64,000 nucleotides of DNA from NCBI RefSeq assembly GCF_018408855.1, contig NZ_AP024324.1, forward strand, positions 62,001-126,000. Direction: 5' to 3'. This DNA comes from Caballeronia sp. NK8. GTDB lineage: Bacteria > Pseudomonadota > Gammaproteobacteria > Burkholderiales > Burkholderiaceae. Below the pieces are notes generated by a model. That model ran no database searches. It saw only the letters and a list, made by a program, of their open reading frames with translations, and had not been told where the DNA came from. Every line of letters starts with the position of its first letter. Position 1 is the first letter of the stretch. Below are positions 51,917 through 60,885 of the stretch, one piece after another. The position numbers were made by a program, and so were the translations under genes.

Positions 51917-53076
51917 AAACGGCGCTGCAAGGCCTCAGGGTGCTCGACTTCACGCAGATGATGACCGGCCCGTTCGCAACGATGATGCTCGGCGACTGCG
52001 GCGCCGACGTGATCAAGGTCGAGCAGCCGGAGGGCGATCCGTTTCGCCGCTCGGGCGAGACCACGCTCAACGGCGACGGCGCATTCTTTCTCGGCGTGAA
52101 TCGCAACAAGCGCGGCATCGTGCTCGATCTGAAGACAGAGGAAGGGCAGGCCGCCGCGCGCGCGCTCGCCGCCGAGGCCGACGTGCTGGTCGAAAACTTC
52201 CGTCCCGGCTTCACGGAACGTGTGGGCATCGGCTATGAAGCGTTGCGCGAGCTGAATCCGCGCCTCGTCTATTGCTCGATTTCGGGCTTCGATCGCAACG
52301 GGCGCGACCGCAACCGTCCCGCGCTCGACATGATCATCCAGGCGATTTCCGGCGTGATGCAGGTCACGGGCACGGAACAATCCGGGCCGCTCAAGACCGG
52401 CTTTCCGTTTTCTGACCTCGTGACCGCGCTGCTCGCCGCGATCGGCATGCTCACCGCATTGCAGGCGCGCGAGCGCACGGGCGAAGGCCAGCGCGTCGAT
52501 CTGTCGATGCTCGACGCCAGCATCTTCAGCCAGGTGCCGCGCGACGTGTACTTCGACCTGACCGCGCAGACGCCACGGCGCATGGGCAACCAGCACTGGG
52601 ACATCGTGCCGAACAACACGTACGCGACATCCGATGGCCGCGACATCATGATCATCACGATCAACGACAAGTTCTGGCAGGTGCTGTGCGATGCGCTCGA
52701 TGCGCCCGAACTGAAGACCGATGAACGATTCGCCACGAAGGCCGCGCGTCTCGCCAACCGCGAACTCGTCAACGCACGGCTCGGCGCGATCTTCGCCACG
52801 CGCGATCTCGACGCGTGGGACGAGCGGCTCTCGGCGGCGGGCGCGATCTACGGCGCGGTGCGCACCTGGCCCGAAGTGTTCAGCGATCCGCACGTCGTCG
52901 ACAAGCTGCTGAAGACTCTGCCGCATCCGCAGGGCGGCGCATTCAGGATCATCAATAACCCGCTGAATTTCTCCGGCACGCCGACGCACATCGACCGCTC
53001 GCCGCCGATGCTCGGCGAACACAACGGCGAAGTGCTCGGGCGGCCCGGCCGCGCATGGCCCGCCGTGGGCGCGTGA
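51913..53076 (+). CDS. CaiB/BaiF family CoA-transferase
   Basis: A 387-residue class III CoA-transferase. LRVLDFTQMMTGPFATMMLG at the N-terminus, CGADVIKVEQPEGDPFR, and GQRVDLSMLDASIFSQ with the nucleophilic Asp of the SMLD element are as in the family. It moves CoA between carboxylic acids, so it could activate the pathway substrate at no ATP cost. It is coupled to the enoyl-CoA hydratase gene by a four-base overlap. A second, different member lies at 60886. Confidence 0.93.
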   Translation: MKTALQGLRVLDFTQMMTGPFATMMLGDCGADVIKVEQPEGDPFRRSGETTLNGDGAFFLGVNRNKRGIVLDLKTEEGQAAARALAAEADVLVENFRPGFTERVGIGYEALRELNPRLVYCSISGFDRNGRDRNRPALDMIIQAISGVMQVTGTEQSGPLKTGFPFSDLVTALLAAIGMLTALQARERTGEGQRVDLSMLDASIFSQVPRDVYFDLTAQTPRRMGNQHWDIVPNNTYATSDGRDIMIITINDKFWQVLCDALDAPELKTDERFATKAARLANRELVNARLGAIFATRDLDAWDERLSAAGAIYGAVRTWPEVFSDPHVVDKLLKTLPHPQGGAFRIINNPLNFSGTPTHIDRSPPMLGEHNGEVLGRPGRAWPAVGA

Positions 53077-53104
53077 TCAGGTGAAGAACAGCAAGGAGGG
53101 CATC

Positions 53105-54343
53105 GTGGAGCAGACCTGCATCATCGTCGGCGCGAGCCATGCGGCGGCGCAACTCGCGCCGAGTCTGCGGCAGGAGGGCTGGCAAGGGCGCATCGTCGTG
53201 ATCGGCGACGAACCGCATCTGCCCTATCACCGGCCGCCGCTGTCGAAGGCGTATCTGCTCGGGGAAAAGGACAGCAACGATCTGCTGATCCGCGCGGCCG
53301 ACGCGTACGCGAAGTTCGGCATCGAATTTCGTCTCGGCGAGCGGGTCGTGTCGATCGACCGTGAGCGCAAGTCGGTGACTTTGCAGGACGGCAGCACGCT
53401 CGCTTACGACAAGCTCGCGCTGTGCACCGGCACGCGTGTGCGCACCGTGGCGCTGCCGGGCGCGCAACTGGAAGGCGTGCATTACCTGCGCGGCATCGCG
53501 GACATCGATCGCATTCGCCGTCATGTACAGCCGGGCGCGCATGCCGCGATCGTCGGCGGCGGCTATATCGGGCTGGAGACGGCGGCCGTGCTCAATCGGC
53601 TCGGCATGCGCGTGACCGTGCTCGAAATGGCGCCGCGCGTGCTCGCGCGCGTGACCGCGCCGGACGTGTCCGCGTTCTTCGAGCGCGTGCACCGCGAAGA
53701 GGGCGTCGATATCCGCACGGGTGTCACGGTCGATCGCTTCGAGGGTGACGCACGCGTCGAGCAGATCGTGCTGCGCGATGGAACGACGCTCGCCGCGAGT
53801 CTCGTGGTGGTCGGCGTGGGCGTGATGCCGAACGTGGAACTGGCGCAGGCGGCCGGACTCGATGTCGACAACGGCATCGTGGTCGATGCGTGCGCGCGGA
53901 CTGCGGACCCGGACATCGTCGCGGCCGGCGACTGCTCGTTGCATCCGTCGCCGTATTACGGGCGCATCCGGCTCGAGTCGGTTCCCAATGCGACCGAGCA
54001 GGCGAAGGCCGCCGCCGCGGCGCTGTGCGGCAAGGACAAGCCGTATCGCGCGCTGCCGTGGTTCTGGTCCGACCAATATGACATCAAGCTGCAGATCGCG
54101 GGTCTCAACGCGGGCTATGACCAGGTCGTCGTGCGCGGCTCGCGCGACACGGGCCGCAGCTTCAGCGCGTTCTATCTGAAGTCCGGACGGCTCGTCGCGG
54201 CGGACTGCATCAACCGCGCGCAGGAATTCATGCAGAGCAAGCGTCTGATCGCCGAAGGCATCGCCGTCGATGCCGCGCGGCTTGCCGACGAGACGTTTTC
54301 ATTGAAGTCGCTGTTCGAAGCGGCGCAGCAACAGTCCGATTGA
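53105..54343 (+). CDS. NAD(P)H-dependent ferredoxin reductase (first copy)
   Basis: A 412-residue FAD/NAD reductase of the putidaredoxin-reductase type. The FAD site is near the N-terminus (CIIVGASHAAAQLAPSL), the NAD site at about 145-165 (AAIVGGGYIGLETAAVLNR), and the FAD-ribityl motif in ARTADPDIVAAGDC. The start is GTG at 53105, with AGGAGGG four bases upstream; an earlier GTG at 53081 lacks a site. It is followed by a [2Fe-2S] ferredoxin gene at 32 bases, so the pair should feed an oxygenase, most likely the P450 at 58113. A close relative is encoded at 59614. Confidence 0.93.
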   Translation: MEQTCIIVGASHAAAQLAPSLRQEGWQGRIVVIGDEPHLPYHRPPLSKAYLLGEKDSNDLLIRAADAYAKFGIEFRLGERVVSIDRERKSVTLQDGSTLAYDKLALCTGTRVRTVALPGAQLEGVHYLRGIADIDRIRRHVQPGAHAAIVGGGYIGLETAAVLNRLGMRVTVLEMAPRVLARVTAPDVSAFFERVHREEGVDIRTGVTVDRFEGDARVEQIVLRDGTTLAASLVVVGVGVMPNVELAQAAGLDVDNGIVVDACARTADPDIVAAGDCSLHPSPYYGRIRLESVPNATEQAKAAAAALCGKDKPYRALPWFWSDQYDIKLQIAGLNAGYDQVVVRGSRDTGRSFSAFYLKSGRLVAADCINRAQEFMQSKRLIAEGIAVDAARLADETFSLKSLFEAAQQQSD

Positions 54344-54375
54344 TTCAGATTGATTCAGCCAGAGAGAGGTGTGCA

Positions 54376-54687
54376 ATGCCAGTCGTCAAATACGTGCAGG
54401 TGAGCGGCGAAACCACGGCAGTCGATGTTCCGCTCGGCAGTTCGGTGATGCAGGGCGCGGTCGACAACATGATCGCGGGAATCGTCGCGGAATGCGGCGG
54501 CGCGTGCAGTTGCGCGACCTGCGAGGTCCATGTCGATGCGACGTGGATGCGGGTGGTCGGGGAAGCCTGCGACATCGAGCGCGAAATGCTCGAAGGCCTC
54601 GGCGAGCCGCGTAGCAACAGCCGCCTGAGCTGCCAGATCGAGATCACGCCCGAGCTGGACGGACTCGTCGTCGCGATTCCGGGCTGA
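54376..54687 (+). CDS. [2Fe-2S] ferredoxin, adrenodoxin/putidaredoxin type
   Basis: A 103-residue ferredoxin. The cluster ligands are Cys40, Cys46, Cys49 and Cys86 (CGGACSCATC and SCQIEI), the C-x5-C-x2-C-x36-C spacing of the vertebrate-type group that serves P450s and some dioxygenases. Extra Cys44 and Cys65 are not ligands in the family. ATG at 54376 has AGAGAGGTG upstream. It lies just after a matching reductase gene and upstream of the thioesterase gene. Confidence 0.94.
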   Translation: MPVVKYVQVSGETTAVDVPLGSSVMQGAVDNMIAGIVAECGGACSCATCEVHVDATWMRVVGEACDIEREMLEGLGEPRSNSRLSCQIEITPELDGLVVAIPG

Positions 54688-54699
54688 CGGGGAGGGCGC

Positions 54700-55569
54700 A
54701 TGGCGGTGACGGTGAGCGATCTGCTGTCGGTATTGCGCGTGCGCGAGGGGCAGCGTCATGTGTTCTCGGGCGAGTCGCTCGTCGACGGCGTGCGCCGCAT
54801 CTACGGCGGGCAACTGCTCGCGCAGTCGATCATGGCGATGGGACGCACCGTGCGCGACGCACACGGCCTGCATTCGATGCAGGGCTATTTCGTGCATCCC
54901 GGCGACGTGACGAAGCCGCTGCGCTTCGACGTGGAGCCGGTGCGCGATGGCCGCAGCTTCAGCACCCGCCGCGTGGTCGTCACGCAGGCGGCGCGCGTGG
55001 TGTTCATGGGCGCGGCGTCGTTTCAGGCGGCTGAAGGCTGTCACGAGCGATTGCCCGCGACGCCGGACGTGCCGCCTCCCGATCACATGCCCGCCGAAGC
55101 GGAATTTTTCGCGCGCGAAGCGCACTTGCTGGAACGGCGCCGCTCGCACGTCTCGACGATCATGCAGCTCTTCGAACGGCGCAGCGAGATGTGGCGGCCC
55201 TGGCTCGATCCGGGCGTCACGGCGCCCGTCAACGGACTCTGGTGCAGATTGCGCGAGCCGTGCGGCGACGACCCGCTGCTGTGTCACGCCGTGCTTGCGT
55301 ATGCGTGCGACCTCGATCTGATGACCACGGCGATGCGTCCGCGCGGCCACGGCACGATGGACCGCCGCACCCGCTCCGCGAGCCTCGATCACGCAATGTG
55401 GTTCCACGCGCCCGTGCGCCCCGACGCGTGGTTCTACTACGACATGACCGGGCCGTGCGCATCGAACAATCGCGGGCTCGGCGCGGGCGCGCTGTATCAG
55501 GATGGCCGGCGCGTCGGCACTGCGATGCAGGAAGGGCTGATGCGGGTTATCGAGGACGAAGCACAGTGA
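54700..55569 (+). CDS. Acyl-CoA thioesterase, TesB type
   Basis: A 289-residue double hotdog thioesterase. YGGQLLAQSIMAMGRTV, LHSMQGYFVHPGD and DHAMWFHAPVRPDAWFYYDM are hallmark TesB segments; the second hotdog ends near GLGAGALYQDGRRVGTAMQE. It would free a CoA ester at an intermediate step or protect against accumulation of a blocked CoA ester. ATG at 54700 follows the ferredoxin stop by 12 bases; the stop overlaps the ligase GTG by four bases. Confidence 0.93.
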   Translation: MAVTVSDLLSVLRVREGQRHVFSGESLVDGVRRIYGGQLLAQSIMAMGRTVRDAHGLHSMQGYFVHPGDVTKPLRFDVEPVRDGRSFSTRRVVVTQAARVVFMGAASFQAAEGCHERLPATPDVPPPDHMPAEAEFFAREAHLLERRRSHVSTIMQLFERRSEMWRPWLDPGVTAPVNGLWCRLREPCGDDPLLCHAVLAYACDLDLMTTAMRPRGHGTMDRRTRSASLDHAMWFHAPVRPDAWFYYDMTGPCASNNRGLGAGALYQDGRRVGTAMQEGLMRVIEDEAQ

Positions 55570-57293
55570 GCGACACGATGGGTCAGTGGAACGACAAGTT
55601 CGAGCGCGCCGGGCGCAGATGGTCCGAGTGGACGATGCACGAGTACGCGCAGACGGATCGCGTGATCGGGCACATCATCGAGGACAAGGCGCGGCGTCAT
55701 CCGCATCACGAGGTGTTCCGGTTTCGCGAGCGGACGGTCAGTTTCGAGGAACTGAACGCGTCGTCGAACCGGGCGGCGAACGGCTTTCGCGCACTCGGCA
55801 TCGGTCCCGGCGACAAGGTCGCGCTGATGCTGTCGAATCGTGTGGAGTTCCTGTTCGCGTGGTTCGGGCTGAATAGAATCGGCACGGTATGCGTGCCGAT
55901 CAACATCGCGTTGAAGGGCGAAGGTCTCGCGTATCAGATCGATCATGCCGATTGCGTCGCGCTCGTCGTCGAACCTGCGTACGCCGACGCACTCGGCGCG
56001 ATCGCGGACCGGTTGCCGAAGCTGAATCACACGATCGTCGTGGATGCGCGCGCGCAACCTCGTTTCGCCGCCTGGCCAGGGCGAGAGACCCTGCATTTCG
56101 ACGAACTGATGTCGCATGCGGAAACCGCGCCCGGCGTGTCCGTGGACTTCAGGCAGTTGTCGACCATCTCGTACACGTCGGGCACGACGGGACGCTCGAA
56201 GGGCGTGCTGATCAGCCATCACTACTGGTACGAGATCTGGGCGCAAGCCGTGAAGTACGCGCGCTATACGGATGAAGACGTCCTCTACACCGGTTTGCCG
56301 TTCTTTCACACGAGCGCGCACGGCACGACCGGCCCCGCGCTCCTCGCCGATGCACAGGCCGTGTTCGTCGAACGCTTTTCGGCGAGCCGCATGCTGGACG
56401 ATTGCCGGCGGTGGAACTGCACGTCGGCGAAATTCATCGGTGGCATGCTGTCGATCTTGATGAAGCAGACCGCTTCGCCGCTCGATGCCGACAATCCGCT
56501 GCGCCTGATGGTGGGCGCCGCCGCGCCGCCGCATCTGTGGCATGCGTTCGAGGCGCGCTTCAATACGCGGCTGCTCGAACTGTACGGCATGACCGAATGC
56601 AGCAGCTGTCTCGTGAATCCCTACGACGAGCGTCGCGCGGGCGCATGCGGCAAGGCGATCACGGGCTATGAAGTGCGCGTCGTCGACGATCTCGACAACG
56701 AAGTCGCGCAAGGTCAGACAGGCGAGCTGGTCGTGCGGCCACAACGTCCGTTTCTCGGCACGAGCGGATATTACAAGGATGCCGAAGCAACGCTCGACCT
56801 GTTTCGAAATCTGTGGATGCACACCGGCGATCTCGCGCGGCAGGACGAAGACGGCTACTTCCACTTCGTCGACCGAAAGAAGCAGGCGCTGAGGCGGCGC
56901 GGCGAGAATATTTCATCGTTCGAAGTCGAGGCCGTGATCGGCGCGCACCCGGCCGTGCTCGAATCGTGCGTGGTGGGCGTGCCATCGGAACTCGGCGAAG
57001 ACGACGTCAAGGCCGTCGTCGTGCTCAGGCGCGGCGAGCAACTGACGGAGTGCGAGCTGATCCGCTGGTGCGAGCCGCGTCTCGCGTACTTCGCGATACC
57101 GCGCTACGTCGCGTTTCGCGACAGCCTGCCGAAGACGCCGAGCGAGCGCGTCGAGAAGTATCGGCTGCGCGCGGAAGGCGTCACCGCCGACTGCTGGGAC
57201 CGCGAGCGCGCCGGCGTCGTCATCGATAGGAATTCGGTCTCACGATCCAGCAAAACAGTATTGGACCTGCAACGCCCGCTGCGCGAATCTTGA
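55566..57293 (+). CDS. Acyl-CoA ligase, AMP-forming (CaiC-like)
   Basis: A 575-residue member of the ANL adenylate-forming family. SYTSGTTGRSKGVLISH is the P-loop, ELYGMTECSS the A5 motif, MHTGDLARQDEDGYFHFVDR the A7 Asp and hinge, and RRRGENISSFEVEAVIG A8. In the A10 region PSERVEKYRLR the usual catalytic Lys appears to be Arg, with a Lys three positions on, as seen in parts of this subgroup. It probably activates the substrate acid with ATP and CoA. The start is GTG at 55566, with four-base overlap to the thioesterase stop and GAGG upstream; ATG 55578 is the alternative. Confidence 0.92.
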   Translation: MSDTMGQWNDKFERAGRRWSEWTMHEYAQTDRVIGHIIEDKARRHPHHEVFRFRERTVSFEELNASSNRAANGFRALGIGPGDKVALMLSNRVEFLFAWFGLNRIGTVCVPINIALKGEGLAYQIDHADCVALVVEPAYADALGAIADRLPKLNHTIVVDARAQPRFAAWPGRETLHFDELMSHAETAPGVSVDFRQLSTISYTSGTTGRSKGVLISHHYWYEIWAQAVKYARYTDEDVLYTGLPFFHTSAHGTTGPALLADAQAVFVERFSASRMLDDCRRWNCTSAKFIGGMLSILMKQTASPLDADNPLRLMVGAAAPPHLWHAFEARFNTRLLELYGMTECSSCLVNPYDERRAGACGKAITGYEVRVVDDLDNEVAQGQTGELVVRPQRPFLGTSGYYKDAEATLDLFRNLWMHTGDLARQDEDGYFHFVDRKKQALRRRGENISSFEVEAVIGAHPAVLESCVVGVPSELGEDDVKAVVVLRRGEQLTECELIRWCEPRLAYFAIPRYVAFRDSLPKTPSERVEKYRLRAEGVTADCWDRERAGVVIDRNSVSRSSKTVLDLQRPLRES

Positions 57294-57366
57294 GCCTGAG
57301 CCGCTCGAAACAGAGCGCGAAGATAGATGATCCGGTTCAAGAACATATCGTGAGAAGAGGTGACAC

Positions 57367-58062
57367 ATGACATCGAACGTTGCAGTCGTGACAGGCTCGA
57401 ACGGCCTGACTGGACAAGCCATTTGCAAGAACCTGAGCGAGCGCGGCTATACCGTCGTCGGACTCGATATCGCCGAGTCGGGCAAGGGTGAATACGCCTA
57501 CCGCGCGTGCGACGTCACCGATATCGAACAGATTCGCGCGGCCGTCGAAGCAATCGACGCGCAGTACGGCACCATCCGCGTGCTCATCAACAATGCGGGC
57601 GTGTGGCACGGCAAGACCTTCTTCGACATCTCGCCCACCGACTACGACTTCACCTACGGCGTCAACGCGCGCGCGCCCTTCTTTCTGAGCCAGGAAGTCG
57701 CGAAGCGTCTCGTCAAGGCGGGCGGCGGCGGCGTGATCGTCAATCTTGCGTCGATCGTGGCGACGGCGGGCAGCGGCGTGACCGACTACGGCGGCTCGAA
57801 GGCGGCCGTCATCAACCTGACGAAGAGCCTCGCCAAGCCGCTCGGTCCGCACGGCATCCGCGTCGCGGCGGTGTCGCCGGGCACGATCAACACGGCGATG
57901 GGCGAGAAGGTGCCCAAAGAGATTCGCGACAGGCTCATCGCCGGCTCGGGTCTGCAGCGCGCAGCCGAGCCCGAGGAGATCGCATCGGCGATCGGCTTTC
58001 TCGTCAGCGACGATGCGCGCTACGTGACGGGCGCGACGCTCGACGTCAACGGCGGTCTGTGA
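57367..58062 (+). CDS. SDR family oxidoreductase
   Basis: A 231-residue short-chain dehydrogenase. The Rossmann motif is an atypical TGSNGLTGQ, VLINNAGVWHG follows, then the catalytic VTDYGGSKAAV and TGATLDVNGGL at the end. It probably oxidises a hydroxy intermediate, such as a hydroxyacyl-CoA or P450 product. ATG at 57367 has GAAGAGGTGA upstream. It starts 73 bases after the ligase gene, the largest gap in this part of the operon, so an internal promoter is possible. Confidence 0.92.
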   Translation: MTSNVAVVTGSNGLTGQAICKNLSERGYTVVGLDIAESGKGEYAYRACDVTDIEQIRAAVEAIDAQYGTIRVLINNAGVWHGKTFFDISPTDYDFTYGVNARAPFFLSQEVAKRLVKAGGGGVIVNLASIVATAGSGVTDYGGSKAAVINLTKSLAKPLGPHGIRVAAVSPGTINTAMGEKVPKEIRDRLIAGSGLQRAAEPEEIASAIGFLVSDDARYVTGATLDVNGGL

Positions 58063-58112
58063 GCGGTTCCCGACATGAGCTCAATCATTCAATGGATGTG
58101 ACGGGAGGCGCG

Positions 58113-59324
58113 ATGTCTGGATGTCCTTTCAGCAAACCGGCGTTCCCGATGCCACGGCAATGTCCGTTCGTTCCGCCTGCCGAGTACCGCGATTATCAGC
58201 AACAGCCGGGACCGGTGAAAGTGCGGATGTGGGACGGCAAGGACGCATGGCTTTTCACGCGTTACGACGACGTGCGCGCCGTGCTCGGCGACAACCGCTT
58301 CAGCGGCGATCCGCACGTGAGCGGCTTTCCGAGTCTCTCGCCCGCGCGCAACGCGGTGCTCGATCTGGAGCCGGCGTTCATTCGCATGGACCCGCCGCAG
58401 CACGGCCACTTTCGCCGCATGCTGACCAAGGAGTTCATGATCAAGCGCGTGAGCGAGATGCGCCCGCGCATCGAATCGATCTTCAGCCGGCTCGTCGACG
58501 AACTGCTGGAAAAGGGGCCGCCCGCGAATCTGGTCGATGATCTCTTCCTGCCGCTGACCTCGGAAGTGATCGCGGGCCTGCTGGACGTGCCCGCGTGCGA
58601 TCACGGCTTCTTCCAGGAGCAGAGCCGCCTGAAGGTGCTGCTCGATGTCGATCCGTCGATCCCGAAGGCGGCGTCGGACCGCATCCTGTCGTATCTCGAC
58701 CGGCTCATCACCGAGCGCGCGCAGGATGCGGAGAAGCGCACGGACCTGCTGAGCCGGCTGATCGTCGAGCAGGTGCGGCCGGGACATCTGACGCATCGCG
58801 AACTGGTCATCATGGCCGAACTGCTGCTGATGGCCGGCCACGAAACGACCGCGAACCAGATGGCGCTCGGCGTCTTCAGCTTCCTCACCAACCCGGACCA
58901 GTTGCAGTTGTTGCGCGACACCCCTTCGCTGCTGCGCAACGCGGTCGAGGAAATGCTGCGCTTTCATACCATCGTTCACTACAACGCGTTCAGGGTCGCG
59001 ACGGAGGACGTCGAAGTGGCGGGACAGATGATCCGCAAGGGCGACGGCGTCATCGCGCTGATCTCCGGCGCCAATCACGACGCCACGGCGTTCGAGCAGC
59101 CCGAGCGGTTCGACATCACACGCAAGGCCGATCATCACGTCGCGTTCAGCTACGGCATTCATCAGTGTCTCGGGCAGCCGCTCGCGCGCGTCGAATTGCA
59201 GGTCGTGTTCGCGTCGCTGTTCGAGCGCATGCCGGGCCTGCGCTTCGCCGTGCCGCTCGAAGCGATCGAGGGCAAGGGCGATCATTTCGTGCAGGGTCTC
59301 GAAGCCTTGCCCGTCACCTGGTAA
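58113..59324 (+). CDS. Cytochrome P450
   Basis: A 403-residue soluble bacterial P450. I-helix LLMAGHETTANQM has the usual acid-alcohol pair Glu-Thr; EEMLRF is the ExxR motif; the heme Cys352 lies in FSYGIHQCLGQPLAR. The N-terminus MSGCPFSKPAFPMP is short and has no membrane anchor. It should hydroxylate a hydrophobic acid with electrons from one of the two ferredoxins encoded nearby. ATG at 58113 has GGGAGG four bases upstream. It is followed at 41 bases by a ferredoxin gene of the sort that often partners bacterial P450s. Confidence 0.95.
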   Translation: MSGCPFSKPAFPMPRQCPFVPPAEYRDYQQQPGPVKVRMWDGKDAWLFTRYDDVRAVLGDNRFSGDPHVSGFPSLSPARNAVLDLEPAFIRMDPPQHGHFRRMLTKEFMIKRVSEMRPRIESIFSRLVDELLEKGPPANLVDDLFLPLTSEVIAGLLDVPACDHGFFQEQSRLKVLLDVDPSIPKAASDRILSYLDRLITERAQDAEKRTDLLSRLIVEQVRPGHLTHRELVIMAELLLMAGHETTANQMALGVFSFLTNPDQLQLLRDTPSLLRNAVEEMLRFHTIVHYNAFRVATEDVEVAGQMIRKGDGVIALISGANHDATAFEQPERFDITRKADHHVAFSYGIHQCLGQPLARVELQVVFASLFERMPGLRFAVPLEAIEGKGDHFVQGLEALPVTW

Positions 59325-59365
59325 CCAACCGCAGCGCGCATTCGCGCGATGAAGGAGAGTAGGGC

Positions 59366-59617
59366 ATGGCAAACGGAAACTTCAAACTGCGCGTCGCCGT
59401 CGATCAGGATGTGTGCGTCGGCGCGGGACTGTGCGTGCTGTCGAGCGCCGACGTGTTCGATCAGCGCGACGAGGACGGCGTCGTCAAGCTGTTGCAGACG
59501 GAGCCGGACGAGGCGCTGTACGAAAAGGTGCTGGGCGCGGCGCGCAAATGCCCGTCGAAGGCGATCAAGGTCGAGAAGTTCATCGACGATGCGGCCGCGC
59601 AGGAGAGCGGGCAGTGA
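59366..59617 (+). CDS. Ferredoxin, [3Fe-4S] type, P450 partner
   Basis: An 83-residue ferredoxin with three ligand cysteines: Cys17 and Cys23 in VCVGAGLCVL and Cys62 in RKCPSKAI. The lack of the middle Cys in C-x5-C is the sign of a 3Fe-4S cluster in the P450-linked group. ATG at 59366 has GGAGAG upstream. It follows the P450 gene and its stop overlaps the reductase start, so the three form an electron chain: NADH, reductase, ferredoxin, P450. Confidence 0.94.
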   Translation: MANGNFKLRVAVDQDVCVGAGLCVLSSADVFDQRDEDGVVKLLQTEPDEALYEKVLGAARKCPSKAIKVEKFIDDAAAQESGQ

Positions 59618-60861
59618 GCGCGCGGCCCGAATCGGTGGTGATCGTCGGGGCGGGGCAGGCGGGGTTGCAGGCCGCAGCGTCCTTGCGCGAAGAAGGCTAC
59701 GAGGGCGTGATCCAGATCATTGGCGACGAAGCGGGCCTGCCGTATCAAAGGCCGCCGCTGTCCAAAAGCTTCCTGACCGGCGACGTCGCGGCAGACGAAC
59801 TGAGCCTCGAAGAAGCACACTGGTTCGACGACGCGCGCATCGAACGGCTCGCGGGCGAGCGCGTCAGTGCGATCGATCGCCGGCGCAGGCGCTTGTCGCT
59901 GGCGTCGGGGCGCATCGTTCCCTACGATCATCTCGTGCTGGCGACGGGATCGCGCAATCGCGCGCTGCCGTTCCTGACGCAGCCGACGCATGGCGTCGTG
60001 TCGCTGCGCTCCGTATCCGATGCGCAGCGGCTCAGGACTGCGCTCGGCGAAGCGCGCCGCGTGGTCGTGATCGGCGGCGGCTTTCTCGGTCTGGAAGTCG
60101 CCAGCATCGCGGCCGCGCGCGGATGCGACGTGCATGTCGTCGAGTCCGTCGAGCGCGTGATGAAGCGCGCGATCTCGGCAGAGATGTCGGCGGCGTGCGC
60201 GGCGCATCATCAGGCGGCCGGCGTGCGCTTTTCCTTCGACGCGCGGGTGGCGGGCATCGTCGGTCACGGCGCGTCCGTGAGCGCGGTCGAACTCGCCGAC
60301 GGCGCGCGGCTCGACGCCGATCTCATGCTGGTGGCCGCGGGCGTGGCGCCGAACAGCGAGCTTGCCGCGGCGTGCGGCCTGTCCGTGTTCAACGGCGTCA
60401 TCGTCGACGAGCGGCTGCGCACGTCCGACCCGGCGATCTCCGCCATCGGCGATTGCGCGGCGTTTCCCTACGCGTTCGACGGCGGCGATCTGCTGCGGCT
60501 CGAATCGGTCCAGAACGCCGTCGATCAGGCGCGTCATGTCGCGCGTTCGCTGCTCGGCGATGCGACGCCGTACGACCAGACGCCCGTCTTCTGGAGCGAT
60601 CAGGGCGGCGCGCGGCTGCAGATCGCGGGCGTCGCGCGCCGGCTCGACAGCAGCGTCGTGCGGGGCGATCCCGCATCCGGCGCGTTCTCCGTGTTTCGCT
60701 ACCGGCATCATCGGCTGACGGGCGTCGAATCGTGCAACCGGCCAGCCGATCACATGTCCGCGCGCAGGCTGCTGCAACGGCGCATCAGCCCGTCGCGCGA
60801 GCAGGCCGCCGATCCGTCGTTCAACCTGAAGCTGCTGTTGACGGCCGAGGAAGCGGTCTGA
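59614..60861 (+). CDS. NAD(P)H-dependent ferredoxin reductase (second copy)
   Basis: A 415-residue reductase of the same family as the one at 53105. SVVIVGAGQAGLQAAASLRE is the FAD site, VVVIGGGFLGLEVASIAAAR the NAD site, and RTSDPAISAIGDCAAFPY the second FAD motif. LPYQRPPLSKSFLTG is also typical. The start is GTG at 59614, overlapping the ferredoxin stop (GTGA), with GGAG eight bases upstream. It is the natural partner of the ferredoxin and P450 just before it. The two reductases in one block may serve different ferredoxins. Confidence 0.93.
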   Translation: MSARPESVVIVGAGQAGLQAAASLREEGYEGVIQIIGDEAGLPYQRPPLSKSFLTGDVAADELSLEEAHWFDDARIERLAGERVSAIDRRRRRLSLASGRIVPYDHLVLATGSRNRALPFLTQPTHGVVSLRSVSDAQRLRTALGEARRVVVIGGGFLGLEVASIAAARGCDVHVVESVERVMKRAISAEMSAACAAHHQAAGVRFSFDARVAGIVGHGASVSAVELADGARLDADLMLVAAGVAPNSELAAACGLSVFNGVIVDERLRTSDPAISAIGDCAAFPYAFDGGDLLRLESVQNAVDQARHVARSLLGDATPYDQTPVFWSDQGGARLQIAGVARRLDSSVVRGDPASGAFSVFRYRHHRLTGVESCNRPADHMSARRLLQRRISPSREQAADPSFNLKLLLTAEEAV

Positions 60862-60885
60862 TACCCGCCGCGAGGAAAGACTTTC

